Assembly (NCBI GenBank): GCA_039187375.1
Contig: JBCCZN010000048.1
Location: 1 to 16,632, forward strand
Length of the DNA: 16,632 nt
Source: CALBPI01 sp039187375
GTDB lineage: Bacteria; Pseudomonadota; Gammaproteobacteria; Steroidobacterales; Woeseiaceae
Direction of reading: 5' to 3'
Made by a program: the position numbers and the translations under genes. This document shows positions 1 to 6,933 of this stretch, piece after piece. The first letter of the stretch is position 1; every line of letters begins with the position of its first letter. The notes beneath the pieces were generated by a model that had not been told where the DNA came from, made no database searches, and saw only the letters and a program-made list of their open reading frames with translations.

Positions 1-140
1 AGGTCCAGATCGCATAACTGACGGGGTGTCAGATCCCACGACGGAAATTCCTTGGCTTCCTGTTTCAATTCGTCGGCACGTGTTTCATCAACGTACAGAT
101 CGACCAGTTTGCCGCCGTGCGGCTCTTTAAAAGCACCCAT
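1..140 (-). CDS. sat: Sulfate adenylyltransferase (ATP sulfurylase), N-terminal part only
   Basis: This is a partial gene: the start is in the window and the rest lies beyond the left edge. The first 46 codons read MGAFKEPHGGKLVDLYV, then a charged helix, then PSWDLTPRQLCDLDL. The PHGGKLV opening and the SWDLTPRQLCDLEL-type segment are hallmarks of the homo-oligomeric Sat family, as opposed to the CysD/CysN heterodimer. Sat interconverts sulfate plus ATP with adenosine 5'-phosphosulfate plus pyrophosphate. It serves assimilation, or runs in reverse during sulfur oxidation; this fragment cannot tell which. The catalytic motifs lie outside the window. The ATG at 140 has a strong Shine-Dalgarno sequence (149-156) eight bases upstream. 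A TetR-type gene ends 24 bp upstream on the same strand, so the two may share a transcript. Family assignment is firm; physiological role is not. Confidence 0.9.
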   Translation of the reverse strand, partial: MGAFKEPHGGKLVDLYVDETRADELKQEAKEFPSWDLTPRQLCDLD

Positions 141-148
141 AGTCTTCG

Positions 149-156
149 TCCTTCTC
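149..156 (-). promoter_or_regulatory. Ribosome binding site of sat
   Basis: On the minus strand the bases read GAGAAGGA, followed by an eight-base spacer and the ATG at 140. It fixes the sat start and shows that the short gap after the regulator gene is enough for independent translation initiation. Confidence 0.75.
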
Positions 157-164
157 GTTTATCG

Positions 165-770
165 TTAGCTAGGTTGGGTTCGTGTAAATCCGTGCATCAA
201 CATATCGGCACACTTTTGCGCGAGTGTGATCACGTCCATCGAGGCATCCCGGACAATCAGGTCTCCCCAGGCATTGCCGATGCCAATGACCGCCTGGGCG
301 GCAAAATGACAGTCCACGTCCGCACGCAAGTCGCCATCTGCGACAGCGCGCTCGAACATGGATTCGAGTAACTGTCGATAGCCGCTGCCAAGCTGATGAA
401 TCTCGGTGCGTGCATCCTCAGGAAGATATAGCCGCTCATCGTTGTAGACCTTGAGCGCCTCATTCTTCTCACGGTAAGCCGCCAGATGCGCATTAAAAAC
501 GGCCAACAGCTTGGCGGCGAACGGTTGGGGCGACTGATCGATCAGCGTTAGTCGCTCGACATAGTCTTCCAGTGCATACAGGCAAACTTCTGCGAGCGCC
601 TGTTGCTTGGATTTGAAGTAGTAATACAGGCTGGCTTGTTTGATGCCCAAAGATTCGGCGATCAGTTTGGTACTCGCGCCGTGGAAGCCACGCTCGGCAA
701 ACACGCTGGCGGCTGCGCGCACAGCGGCCAGTTTGCGGGTTTCATAGCGGGGCAAGGTTTGCGTCGTCAT
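165..770 (-). CDS. TetR/AcrR-family transcriptional regulator
   Basis: The 201-residue product has the usual length and layout of a TetR-family repressor. Residues about 12-59 form the DNA-binding domain, with a helix-turn-helix running through STKLIAESLGIKQASLYYYFKSK. The Gly-x-x-x-x-Ser-hydrophobic-Tyr-x-x-Phe pattern is diagnostic. The remaining roughly 140 residues are helical and variable, as expected for a ligand-binding and dimerisation domain; the ligand cannot be read from sequence. The start at 770 has only a weak ribosome binding site, but the HTH begins close behind it, so a much later start is excluded. The gene is divergent from the membrane-protein gene at 1007 and lies 24 bp upstream of sat on the same strand. 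Two operator-like dyads in the divergent gap suggest autoregulation plus control of the neighbour (inference). Confidence 0.9.
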   Translation of the reverse strand: MTTQTLPRYETRKLAAVRAAASVFAERGFHGASTKLIAESLGIKQASLYYYFKSKQQALAEVCLYALEDYVERLTLIDQSPQPFAAKLLAVFNAHLAAYREKNEALKVYNDERLYLPEDARTEIHQLGSGYRQLLESMFERAVADGDLRADVDCHFAAQAVIGIGNAWGDLIVRDASMDVITLAQKCADMLMHGFTRTQPS

Positions 771-798
771 CGGTTCGAGCCAGTCAAGATGACGCGGA

Positions 799-818
799 AT
801 TCTATAGACCTATAGAAT
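799..818. promoter_or_regulatory. Perfect 20-bp inverted repeat, probable TetR-family operator (site 1)
   Basis: The bases ATTCTATAGACCTATAGAAT form two 9-bp arms around a 2-bp centre with no mismatch. It lies 29 bp upstream of the regulator's start codon and just upstream of a possible plus-strand -35 box at 821. Both arms contain TATAG, which on the minus strand could double as the regulator's -10 region. Size and symmetry fit a TetR-family homodimer site. Binding is inferred, not shown. Confidence 0.65.
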
Positions 819-820
819 CA

Positions 821-849
821 TTGCAAGAAGAAAATGGCTAAATTGTAAA
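821..849 (+). promoter_or_regulatory. Possible sigma-70-type promoter for the membrane-protein gene
   Basis: TTGCAA at 821-826 and TGTAAA at 844-849 are separated by 17 bp. Each box matches the consensus at four of six positions. The pair sits between the two operator-like dyads (799-818 and 885-902), which is a natural arrangement for repression. It would leave a 5' leader of roughly 150 bases before the ATG at 1007. Assignment is tentative because the region is AT-rich and other weak matches are possible. Confidence 0.3.
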
Positions 850-884
850 GATGAAGAAAAAACTGTGACGCGGTATACAAAAAA

Positions 885-902
885 TTCGATAGGTTAATCG
901 AA
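885..902. promoter_or_regulatory. 18-bp inverted repeat, possible second operator (site 2)
   Basis: TTCGAT and ATCGAA form a perfect 6-bp inverted repeat around six bases (AGGTTA). Aligned to the central 18 bp of site 1, 12 of 18 positions agree, and both share the frame TTCNAT-N6-ATNGAA. The two centres are 85 bp apart, about eight turns of B-DNA, which would put them on the same face of the helix. Operator function is inferred. Confidence 0.45.
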
Positions 903-971
903 AATTGAACATAACGAAGATATCAGCTGAAAGCGAATCGCGTTAAGATCAGCGCGCGTACGGCTGACGCC

Positions 972-987
972 TGTACCCATGGGGACA
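972..987. promoter_or_regulatory. Imperfect 16-bp dyad upstream of the membrane-protein gene
   Basis: TGTACCCATGGGGACA is a palindrome apart from one mismatched pair (A975 against G984). It has no loop, so it resembles a protein-binding dyad more than an RNA hairpin. It ends five bases before the Shine-Dalgarno sequence AGAGGGG (992-998). Function unknown. Confidence 0.25.
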
Positions 988-1006
988 CAATAGAGGGGAA
1001 ATATTT

Positions 1007-1567
1007 ATGTTGGTCACACCCATCGACCTACTGCTACCTGCAGCGGTGAGCGCGTTTCTGGCCTGGCTGGCAAGCGCAGTGATTCACACCGCGTTGAAAT
1101 TTCACAATGCGGACTATCGTCAAATCGAAAACGAAGCGGCAATCAGCGAAGCGATCCGCAGCGCAAAGCCAGGTAAAGGGGTGCATTCGATCCCGTATTG
1201 TGTCGACATGAAAGATCTGCAAGACCCGCAAATGCAGCAAAAATTCGAGGACGGGCCGGTCGCCTTCATCACGATCTTTGACGATGGCGTCCCGAAACTC
1301 GGCCCTTTGTTGTTGCAACAAATCGCGTACTTTTTTGTTGGTGCGTTGCTCGTGGGCTATTGCGTCAGCTTATCGCTTGGCCCTGACGCTGAAACGGGCA
1401 TCCTATTCAAGACTGCGATTTCGATCAGCTTCTTGGCTTATTTCTGGGGCATGATCCCGTTCAAAATCTGGTATGGATTGACCGGCACAACATTGCTGCG
1501 TTATGCGGTTGACGGGCTAGTTTATGCGCTAATTACCGGCGGGATCTTTGTCTGGCTGTGGCCCTGA
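1007..1567 (+). CDS. Conserved small membrane protein of unknown function
   Basis: The 186-residue product has four likely membrane segments: residues about 8-29, 101-122, 133-152 and 165-184. A soluble loop of roughly 70 residues (about 30-98) lies between the first and second. The loop contains ALKFHNADYRQIENE, a Cys in SIPYCVDMKD, and the segment DGPVAFITIFDDGVPKLGP. I recall related proteobacterial proteins of this layout annotated only as hypothetical or transmembrane proteins; I do not know a function. The start has a good ribosome binding site (AGAGGGG at 992-998). The gene is divergent from the TetR-type regulator, and two operator-like dyads lie between them, so it is a likely target. 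It ends one base before the stop codon of the convergent DUF1501 gene, leaving no room for a separate terminator. Coding call is firm; role is open. Confidence 0.8.
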   Translation: MLVTPIDLLLPAAVSAFLAWLASAVIHTALKFHNADYRQIENEAAISEAIRSAKPGKGVHSIPYCVDMKDLQDPQMQQKFEDGPVAFITIFDDGVPKLGPLLLQQIAYFFVGALLVGYCVSLSLGPDAETGILFKTAISISFLAYFWGMIPFKIWYGLTGTTLLRYAVDGLVYALITGGIFVWLWP

Positions 1568-1568
1568 G

Positions 1569-2990
1569 TTAGAGCTGCATAAAACCCAGATCATCGCTGG
1601 AGAAGTTCACCAGATTCGGCAGGGCGGCGCGCCGCTCTGCCGGGGTCAAGCCAAACCACGCGCCTAGTGTAGAGGCGTATTGCTCGACTGAAACGCTTGG
1701 AATGAGTCGACCACGATCATCGGTGTAGTTTGGCCCTTGCGTGTCCGAGTCCGGGAAGCCGCCATATACACGTTGGCCGCGAACGCTACCGCCGGCAACG
1801 AAATGATGACCACCCCAGCCATGATCGGTGCCATCACCATTGTCGTTCAGCGTGCGACCAAAGTCAGCCGCGGTAAACAAGGTCACATCATTCCAGGCGC
1901 CTAGCTCAACCATGGCGTCACGAAACTTCTCGATGCCGTTGGCTAACGTGCGTTGCAAGCCCGTGAGACGTCCTGCCTGGTCGGCATGCGTATCGAAACC
2001 GCCGATACCAACGAAGTAGACTTGCCGTGGTGTGTTGAGTTGATCTCGCACCGAAATCATCTCGGCAACAGCGCGGAGCTGCGCCTCGAACCCGTTCGCA
2101 TTAAGCTGCGTCGACAGTGTTGGCCGATTGGCATAGATTTCTGCGTACTGCTCGGTAACGGTAATGCCAGCTGCCTGCAGGTCGCGATAATCGTCGGCAA
2201 AGACGTTTCCGGTTAGCGCTGCCTGTGCCGTCCATTGTGCTTCTAACAATGCCCGTGTGGCGTCAAAGTCGCTACTGCTACCCAAGATATTACGATTGGT
2301 TAGTAGCTCGATCGAAGCGGGGCCATTCGGAGATATCGCGAAAACCGCATTTTCGCTGCCGTTTAGAAAGACGTTGTTACCGGCAGCCGTGACGCCGACA
2401 AAGTCATCCCTGAGTGACGGATCTGACTGACTGATTTGATCCATGAACCGACCGCCCCAACCGATCTTGGAGCCCTCGGTACCCAGCGCCATCCAGGTGG
2501 ACTGTTGATCGTTGTGGGAGAACAGCTGATTGGGAATGATGCCGGTCCCTGCCTCGAACTGGGTACGAGTGATCGGCTCAATCAACGGTCCAACCCCGCC
2601 AACGATCGCGGCCTCACCACTGTTAAACAGCCGCGACAGCGGTTCAAGCTCTTCGGGCAGACCAAACTCGAGTCCACCGAAGACGCCGCTATTAAGTGGA
2701 TTGACGGGAATCAGATCGAGTCGCTCACGACTACCAGCCGTGGCGCTGGCCGCATAGGCCGTCAACAGATTAGCGCGTGTATTGGCGAAACGGCCATACG
2801 ATGCAGCATCGCGTGGAATCAGGACATCGTTATTGTCGATACCACCGAAGAAAAAGACACAAACCAGTGCCTTGTAACCACTGGTATCTGCGGCCAATGC
2901 TTGCTGGTTCATCAGCGAGGGTAGCAGTCCGCCCGCACTGGCGAGTGCGACACTTTGGCGCAGGAACTGACGTCGGTTGGTTTTTCGCAT
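1569..2990 (-). CDS. DUF1501-family exported protein with Tat signal
   Basis: The product is 473 residues from the ATG at 2990. It opens with a twin-arginine signal (KTNRRQFLRQ), a hydrophobic stretch and a likely cleavage site at ALA-AD near residue 34. The mature part starts with YKALVCVFFFGGIDNNDVLIP, the typical DUF1501 opening. Later family signatures are VGIGGFDTHADQAGRL and FTAADFGRTLNDNGDGTDHGWGGHH. DUF1501 is placed in the alkaline phosphatase-like superfamily, but its reaction is not established. A GTG directly precedes the ATG; I prefer the ATG because AAGGAG lies seven bases upstream of it and only four from the GTG. The gene begins 11 bp after the DUF1800 stop codon, and such pairs are commonly neighbours, so the two probably function together in the periplasm or at the cell surface. 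Confidence 0.88.
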   Translation of the reverse strand: MRKTNRRQFLRQSVALASAGGLLPSLMNQQALAADTSGYKALVCVFFFGGIDNNDVLIPRDAASYGRFANTRANLLTAYAASATAGSRERLDLIPVNPLNSGVFGGLEFGLPEELEPLSRLFNSGEAAIVGGVGPLIEPITRTQFEAGTGIIPNQLFSHNDQQSTWMALGTEGSKIGWGGRFMDQISQSDPSLRDDFVGVTAAGNNVFLNGSENAVFAISPNGPASIELLTNRNILGSSSDFDATRALLEAQWTAQAALTGNVFADDYRDLQAAGITVTEQYAEIYANRPTLSTQLNANGFEAQLRAVAEMISVRDQLNTPRQVYFVGIGGFDTHADQAGRLTGLQRTLANGIEKFRDAMVELGAWNDVTLFTAADFGRTLNDNGDGTDHGWGGHHFVAGGSVRGQRVYGGFPDSDTQGPNYTDDRGRLIPSVSVEQYASTLGAWFGLTPAERRAALPNLVNFSSDDLGFMQL

Positions 2991-3001
2991 CACATCGCTC
3001 C

Positions 3002-4744
3002 TTATAAAACCGTCGCAAACGTTGTACTGGTTGTCACGAGTACAATGGCAGTCTGAATACGTTTGATTGGATCATTCGCCTGTCCGGCGCGCAGCGGCAT
3101 TTGATCGATAATGTCGACATAGTCGTTAAACGCTTCATCGGGCAGGCGGCCACCGGTAAACAAATTGTCGAGTGCGGTAACGAGCGCCGTTGGGTCGTCG
3201 GCAATCCCTGACCAGCGGCTATAGTCCACGGCAAACGAGCCGGTGCCCCCATTGGGTGTGCGATCAAACACATAGTCGACCATGAAATTCAAAAAACCGA
3301 TCACTGAGGTGCTATTGACGATCTGTAGTTCCGGTGCGGTCAGGTCTTGAGCGCCGCTTGTCGTATTTGGCGCGACGTAGCCCGGTCGGTAGAAATTAAA
3401 TACTGATGCGGGTCGAAACGGATTTTGCCCGAGTGTATTTGACGTATCGCGCAGGTCGTTTTCATTGCCGGGTACGACATCCTGAATCTCCAGCGCTCGC
3501 ATCGCATGTGCAAAGCGTAGAACTGGCTCCTTAATCTTGCCGGCAACGGTTTCGGCAAACATCAATTCGTCGAGTAGCATTGCAGCGATTGTGGCGCGCA
3601 TATCGCCGCGTTGTCCTGAACCAAATTCTCGTCCATTGACAGCGGTGTAGCTGCCCGATTCGAATGCCGTCGCGACCCGTTCGACGTAGGCCGGTGGTGG
3701 ACTACTCATCGTGAAACGTTGAATCAATTGGCGGGAGATGAATGGCGCAACGTTTGGATGTGCAAAAATGCCGTCGATAGCCAAACGTATCGAATCCGGT
3801 CCACTCGTATTCTCCGGAATCACCGTGGTCAGGAAACGCTTTTCCGCTTCGGAGTGTTGCCGGTCATTGAAGATCATGGGACGCAACCATCCCTGTCCGC
3901 CGGCGGACCGATCATAGACCAATCCCGTAAACACCCGAGCTAGATTGACGATGTCATCGTTGTCGTAGGTGTCGATTGTCTGACCGTTTTGAAGTCGCGG
4001 TGTGCCGTCTGTGTTCAGCTCTAACAAGCCGATCGAAAACAACTGTAAAATCTCACGCGCGTAGTTCTCATCGGGTAACCGACCGGTCGCAGGGTCGGCC
4101 TTGCGGTTGTTCACATAGGTCAGCCAGTCACCCATGATTGGTGTGTAGGTAATGTCTTCCAGGATGTCCCGATAGTTACCAAAAGCATTCAGGTAAAGGT
4201 TGTCCATGTAATAGGCAAAGCGATGCGAACGATCCCGACCGAAGTTATTTTCACTGACCACAATGATCTGTGAGAGCGCGAACAGCATGCGCTGGCGTAG
4301 TTGATCATTGCCGCCTATCGCCTCTCGCCAGAACAAACTGGATGGGTGATCGTTGGAGTAGAAGCTCGGCAATCGGGCAGAGAAAAAAACGTCCGGTTCC
4401 ACGGTGACATTGGCCCAAATCCTGTCGCCGTAACTCTCGGACGATTCGTTGAATTGCTCGGCTAACCACTCCGCAGCGTCGCGACCAACGAGCGCGTCGA
4501 TTTCCGCTTGCGTGCCGCCAAAGGTCGCGGTGCTCAAGAAGCGCTGCGCCATCGCCGCATCCTCGATCAGGTTCGAGACCGTAGGCGGTGGTGTTGTCGG
4601 CGGTGGCGTGGTCGGAGGTGGCGTGCCTGTACCTGGGGTCAGCGTGGCATCATCGCCGCCACTGCCACCACATTCCGCAAGCATGCCGCTCAATAGTGTT
4701 GCGGCCAATACCGACCGCAAACGCAAAACGTGTCCCGACGTCAT
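3002..4744 (-). CDS. DUF1800-family exported protein, possible lipoprotein
   Basis: The 580-residue product begins with a basic, hydrophobic signal sequence ending LLSGMLAEC-GGSGG. Cys25 would be the lipidated residue, but Glu at -1 is atypical for a lipobox. A low-complexity Pro/Thr linker (about residues 37-56) then separates the N-terminus from the domain. The rest matches DUF1800: MAQRFLSTATFGGT near the start, NRKADPATGRLPDENYAREI in the middle, PFISRQLIQRFTMSSPPPAYVERVA, and FRPASVFNFYRPGY near the end. The start at 4744 has GGGAGAG close upstream. DUF1800 has no established activity. It is followed 11 bp later by DUF1501 on the same strand, a recurrent pairing. It sits 143 bp downstream of glgX in the same orientation; an inverted repeat in that gap may separate the transcripts. 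Confidence 0.88.
   Translation of the reverse strand: MTSGHVLRLRSVLAATLLSGMLAECGGSGGDDATLTPGTGTPPPTTPPPTTPPPTVSNLIEDAAMAQRFLSTATFGGTQAEIDALVGRDAAEWLAEQFNESSESYGDRIWANVTVEPDVFFSARLPSFYSNDHPSSLFWREAIGGNDQLRQRMLFALSQIIVVSENNFGRDRSHRFAYYMDNLYLNAFGNYRDILEDITYTPIMGDWLTYVNNRKADPATGRLPDENYAREILQLFSIGLLELNTDGTPRLQNGQTIDTYDNDDIVNLARVFTGLVYDRSAGGQGWLRPMIFNDRQHSEAEKRFLTTVIPENTSGPDSIRLAIDGIFAHPNVAPFISRQLIQRFTMSSPPPAYVERVATAFESGSYTAVNGREFGSGQRGDMRATIAAMLLDELMFAETVAGKIKEPVLRFAHAMRALEIQDVVPGNENDLRDTSNTLGQNPFRPASVFNFYRPGYVAPNTTSGAQDLTAPELQIVNSTSVIGFLNFMVDYVFDRTPNGGTGSFAVDYSRWSGIADDPTALVTALDNLFTGGRLPDEAFNDYVDIIDQMPLRAGQANDPIKRIQTAIVLVTTSTTFATVL
4584..4628. repeat. Three 15-bp tandem repeats encoding a Pro-Thr linker
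   Basis: Three imperfect 15-bp units (starting at 4584, 4599 and 4614) on the plus strand read GGCGGTGGTGTTGTC and two close variants. On the coding (minus) strand each encodes a PPPTT-type unit. This is a coding repeat forming a flexible spacer after the signal sequence of the DUF1800 protein, and it may vary in copy number between strains. Confidence 0.75.
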
Positions 4745-4830
4745 CGCACTCTCCCTTGGCGATTCAGCACTTCTTATGCAATATCATCACGGTAGGTGAG
4801 CGCCGTCACAGCGACAAGCGTGTCTGCGTC

Positions 4831-4849
4831 ACAATTTGGCTAAAATTGT
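4831..4849. promoter_or_regulatory. Inverted repeat between glgX and the DUF1800 gene
   Basis: ACAATTT and AAATTGT form perfect 7-bp arms around five bases (GGCTA). The stem is AT-rich and no T-run follows on either strand, so it is a poor intrinsic terminator. It lies 87 bp upstream of the DUF1800 start and could be an operator for a separate promoter of that pair. I could not identify a convincing promoter in this 143-bp gap. Confidence 0.35.
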
Positions 4850-4887
4850 CGGAATTTAGATACAGATCACGTTGTTTTTGCGTTTTG

Positions 4888-6933
4888 TCAAATCGCGATT
4901 CGCCAAAACAAACACGCCAGAGACTGTGGGGCCATCGGCAATGAATCGAGCGGCTCTTTGATTAGCGCCTCGGCAGAGTGGAACTCAAGCGACCAGCCAC
5001 CCTGATCCAACATCGGTGGCAGCGTAAAGTCCAGCGTATCGTCAGTCGGGTTCATCGCAATCGCGACGGCGGCATGCGCTGGTGAGGGCGGATCATCGTA
5101 AGCGGTCGCTACCAGTAGCAATGTCATGGCTTTGACGTGATGCCAGGCTAAGCCATGCAATTGCGTACCGTCGGCGGCACGCCATTCGATGTTATGCAGC
5201 CCGGACGAATTGCTATTGCGGCCATGTCGATAGCCGCGTTGGCGTAACAGCGGCGTATTGCGACGTAAGGCAATCAGCTTGCGGACCTGTTCAAGGAATG
5301 CGCCATCGGTGTTGTCCCAATCAACCCAGGTTAGTTCATTGTCCTGGGCGTAGGCATTGTTGTTGCCTTGTTGGGTATGACTTAATTCATCGCCACCAAG
5401 CAGCATGGGTGTGCCCTGTGAAAACAACAGTGTCGCCATCAGGTTGAGTTTTTGTCGTGCACGTAAAGCGAGGATGTCGGCATCGTCGGTGTCACCCTCA
5501 ACGCCATAGTGATCGGAGTAGTTATGCGCATGGCCATCGAGATTGTTCTCGCCATTGGCCTCATTGTGGCGCTCTCGATAGCTGACCAAGTCCCTCAAGG
5601 TGAACCCATCGTGTGCGGTAATGAAGTTGATACTCGCACTCGGATTACGCTGAGATTTTTCGAACAGGTCCGCCGAGCCGTGCAAACTACGCGCCACCGC
5701 AGGGGCCTGTTGCTCATCGCCGCGCCAAAAACGTCGCACGGAGTCGCGATAGCGATCGTTCCACTCGGACCAGCCTTGCGGGAAATGCCCGAGCTGGTAG
5801 CCACCAGGCCCAATGTCCCAGGGTTCGGCGATTAACTTACAGTGACGCAACACCCGATCGTGGGTAATGCGGTGCAGTAGTGGATGATCGACACGGTAGC
5901 CATCGAACGAGCGACCCAGAATCGGCGCCAGGTCAAATCGGAAGCCATCAACGCCCATCTCGGTGGCCCAATAGCGCAGACTATCGAGGATCAGTTGTTG
6001 TACCGCAGGATGATCTGCGTTGATCGTATTGCCGGTGCCGGTGTCATTGATGTAAACCGCTGGCTGATCAGGCATCAAACGGTAGTAGCTAAGGTTGTCG
6101 ATACCACGAAATGACAACAGCGGGCCGCCACCGCCGCCTTCGGCTGTGTGGTTGTAGACGACATCTAGTATGACTTCGATACCCGCTTCATGCAGGGCAT
6201 CGACCATGTTGCGAAATTCAGCGCGTGGTGTATCGCCGGCATAGCGAGACATCGGGGCGAAAAAATTCAGCGTGTTGTAGCCCCAGGCATTGGCGAGTCC
6301 TTTTTGATCCAGGAACTGCTCGTCGACGAAGTATTGCACGGGCAGCAACTCGATCGCGGTGATGCCTAGTGACTTTAGATGGGCGATGATGGCCTTATTG
6401 GCCAATCCACGAAACTTGCCGCGATCGCGTTCCCGAATGTCGGGATGTCGCATGGTGTACCCGCGTACATTGGTCTCGAGAATCACGCTGTCTTGCCAGG
6501 CCGTCAACAGACGTTTGTTGACGCGCTCGAATGGTTTGGTGACGATGCCTTTAGGTACAAAATCAGCACTATCGCGCGTATCCATGCGCGCATCCGCACC
6601 ACCGAATAACTCTGCCTGCCACTGAAATGATCCACTGAGGGCCTTGGCGTAGGGGTCGATCATTAATTTATGTGGGTTGCACCACTGGCCTTTGGCCGGC
6701 GCCCACGGGCCGTGAATGCGGTAGCCGTAGGATTGCCCTGGTTTCATTGTCGGGATGAAGCCATGCCAGACGTTATTGTGACACTCCGGCATGTCGATGC
6801 GGCGAGTCTCTCGACCTTGCTTATCGAACAAGCACAGCTCAACTCGGGTGGCGCAGCTCGAATACAGTGCGAAGTTGACCCCGCCGGTGATTGCGGAAGC
6901 ACCCAGTCTGGTCGGGTCACCCGCTTCGATCAT
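4888..6933 (-). CDS. glgX: Glycogen debranching enzyme GlgX (isoamylase type)
   Basis: GlgX hydrolyses alpha-1,6 links of the short branches left after phosphorylase action on glycogen, in the cytoplasm. The 681-residue length is usual for the family. An N-terminal CBM48-like domain (about residues 5-95) precedes a GH13 barrel. Visible catalytic regions are DVVYNH (257-262), GFRFDLA with the nucleophile Asp334, LIAEPWDIGPGGYQ with the acid/base Glu370, and ITAHDGFTLRDLVSY with His441-Asp442. The EPWDIGPGGYQ-GHFP run is typical of isoamylase/GlgX rather than branching enzyme. Its start overlaps the glgP stop by four bases (ATGA at 6930-6933), indicating translational coupling. That fits a functional pair in which GlgP trims outer chains and GlgX removes the stubs. 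It is the last glycogen gene of the cluster. Confidence 0.96.
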   Translation of the reverse strand: MIEAGDPTRLGASAITGGVNFALYSSCATRVELCLFDKQGRETRRIDMPECHNNVWHGFIPTMKPGQSYGYRIHGPWAPAKGQWCNPHKLMIDPYAKALSGSFQWQAELFGGADARMDTRDSADFVPKGIVTKPFERVNKRLLTAWQDSVILETNVRGYTMRHPDIRERDRGKFRGLANKAIIAHLKSLGITAIELLPVQYFVDEQFLDQKGLANAWGYNTLNFFAPMSRYAGDTPRAEFRNMVDALHEAGIEVILDVVYNHTAEGGGGGPLLSFRGIDNLSYYRLMPDQPAVYINDTGTGNTINADHPAVQQLILDSLRYWATEMGVDGFRFDLAPILGRSFDGYRVDHPLLHRITHDRVLRHCKLIAEPWDIGPGGYQLGHFPQGWSEWNDRYRDSVRRFWRGDEQQAPAVARSLHGSADLFEKSQRNPSASINFITAHDGFTLRDLVSYRERHNEANGENNLDGHAHNYSDHYGVEGDTDDADILALRARQKLNLMATLLFSQGTPMLLGGDELSHTQQGNNNAYAQDNELTWVDWDNTDGAFLEQVRKLIALRRNTPLLRQRGYRHGRNSNSSGLHNIEWRAADGTQLHGLAWHHVKAMTLLLVATAYDDPPSPAHAAVAIAMNPTDDTLDFTLPPMLDQGGWSLEFHSAEALIKEPLDSLPMAPQSLACLFWRIAI

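Noticed and set aside
1..1006. Mobile or defence island signature around the TetR gene
   Set aside because: No transposase, integrase, nuclease, toxin-antitoxin or terminal repeats are visible; the neighbours are housekeeping-type genes.
1561..1575. Bidirectional terminator between the convergent membrane and DUF1501 genes
   Set aside because: The two stop codons are one base apart and I see no stem-loop with a T-run in the flanking coding ends.
2436..2924. Plus-strand open frame of 162 codons
   Set aside because: It is fully antisense to the DUF1501 gene, which shows clear family motifs over the same bases.
4584..4628. Short tandem repeats as a CRISPR or regulatory array
   Set aside because: Units are 15 bp, contiguous and in frame, and encode a Pro-Thr linker; there are no spacers.
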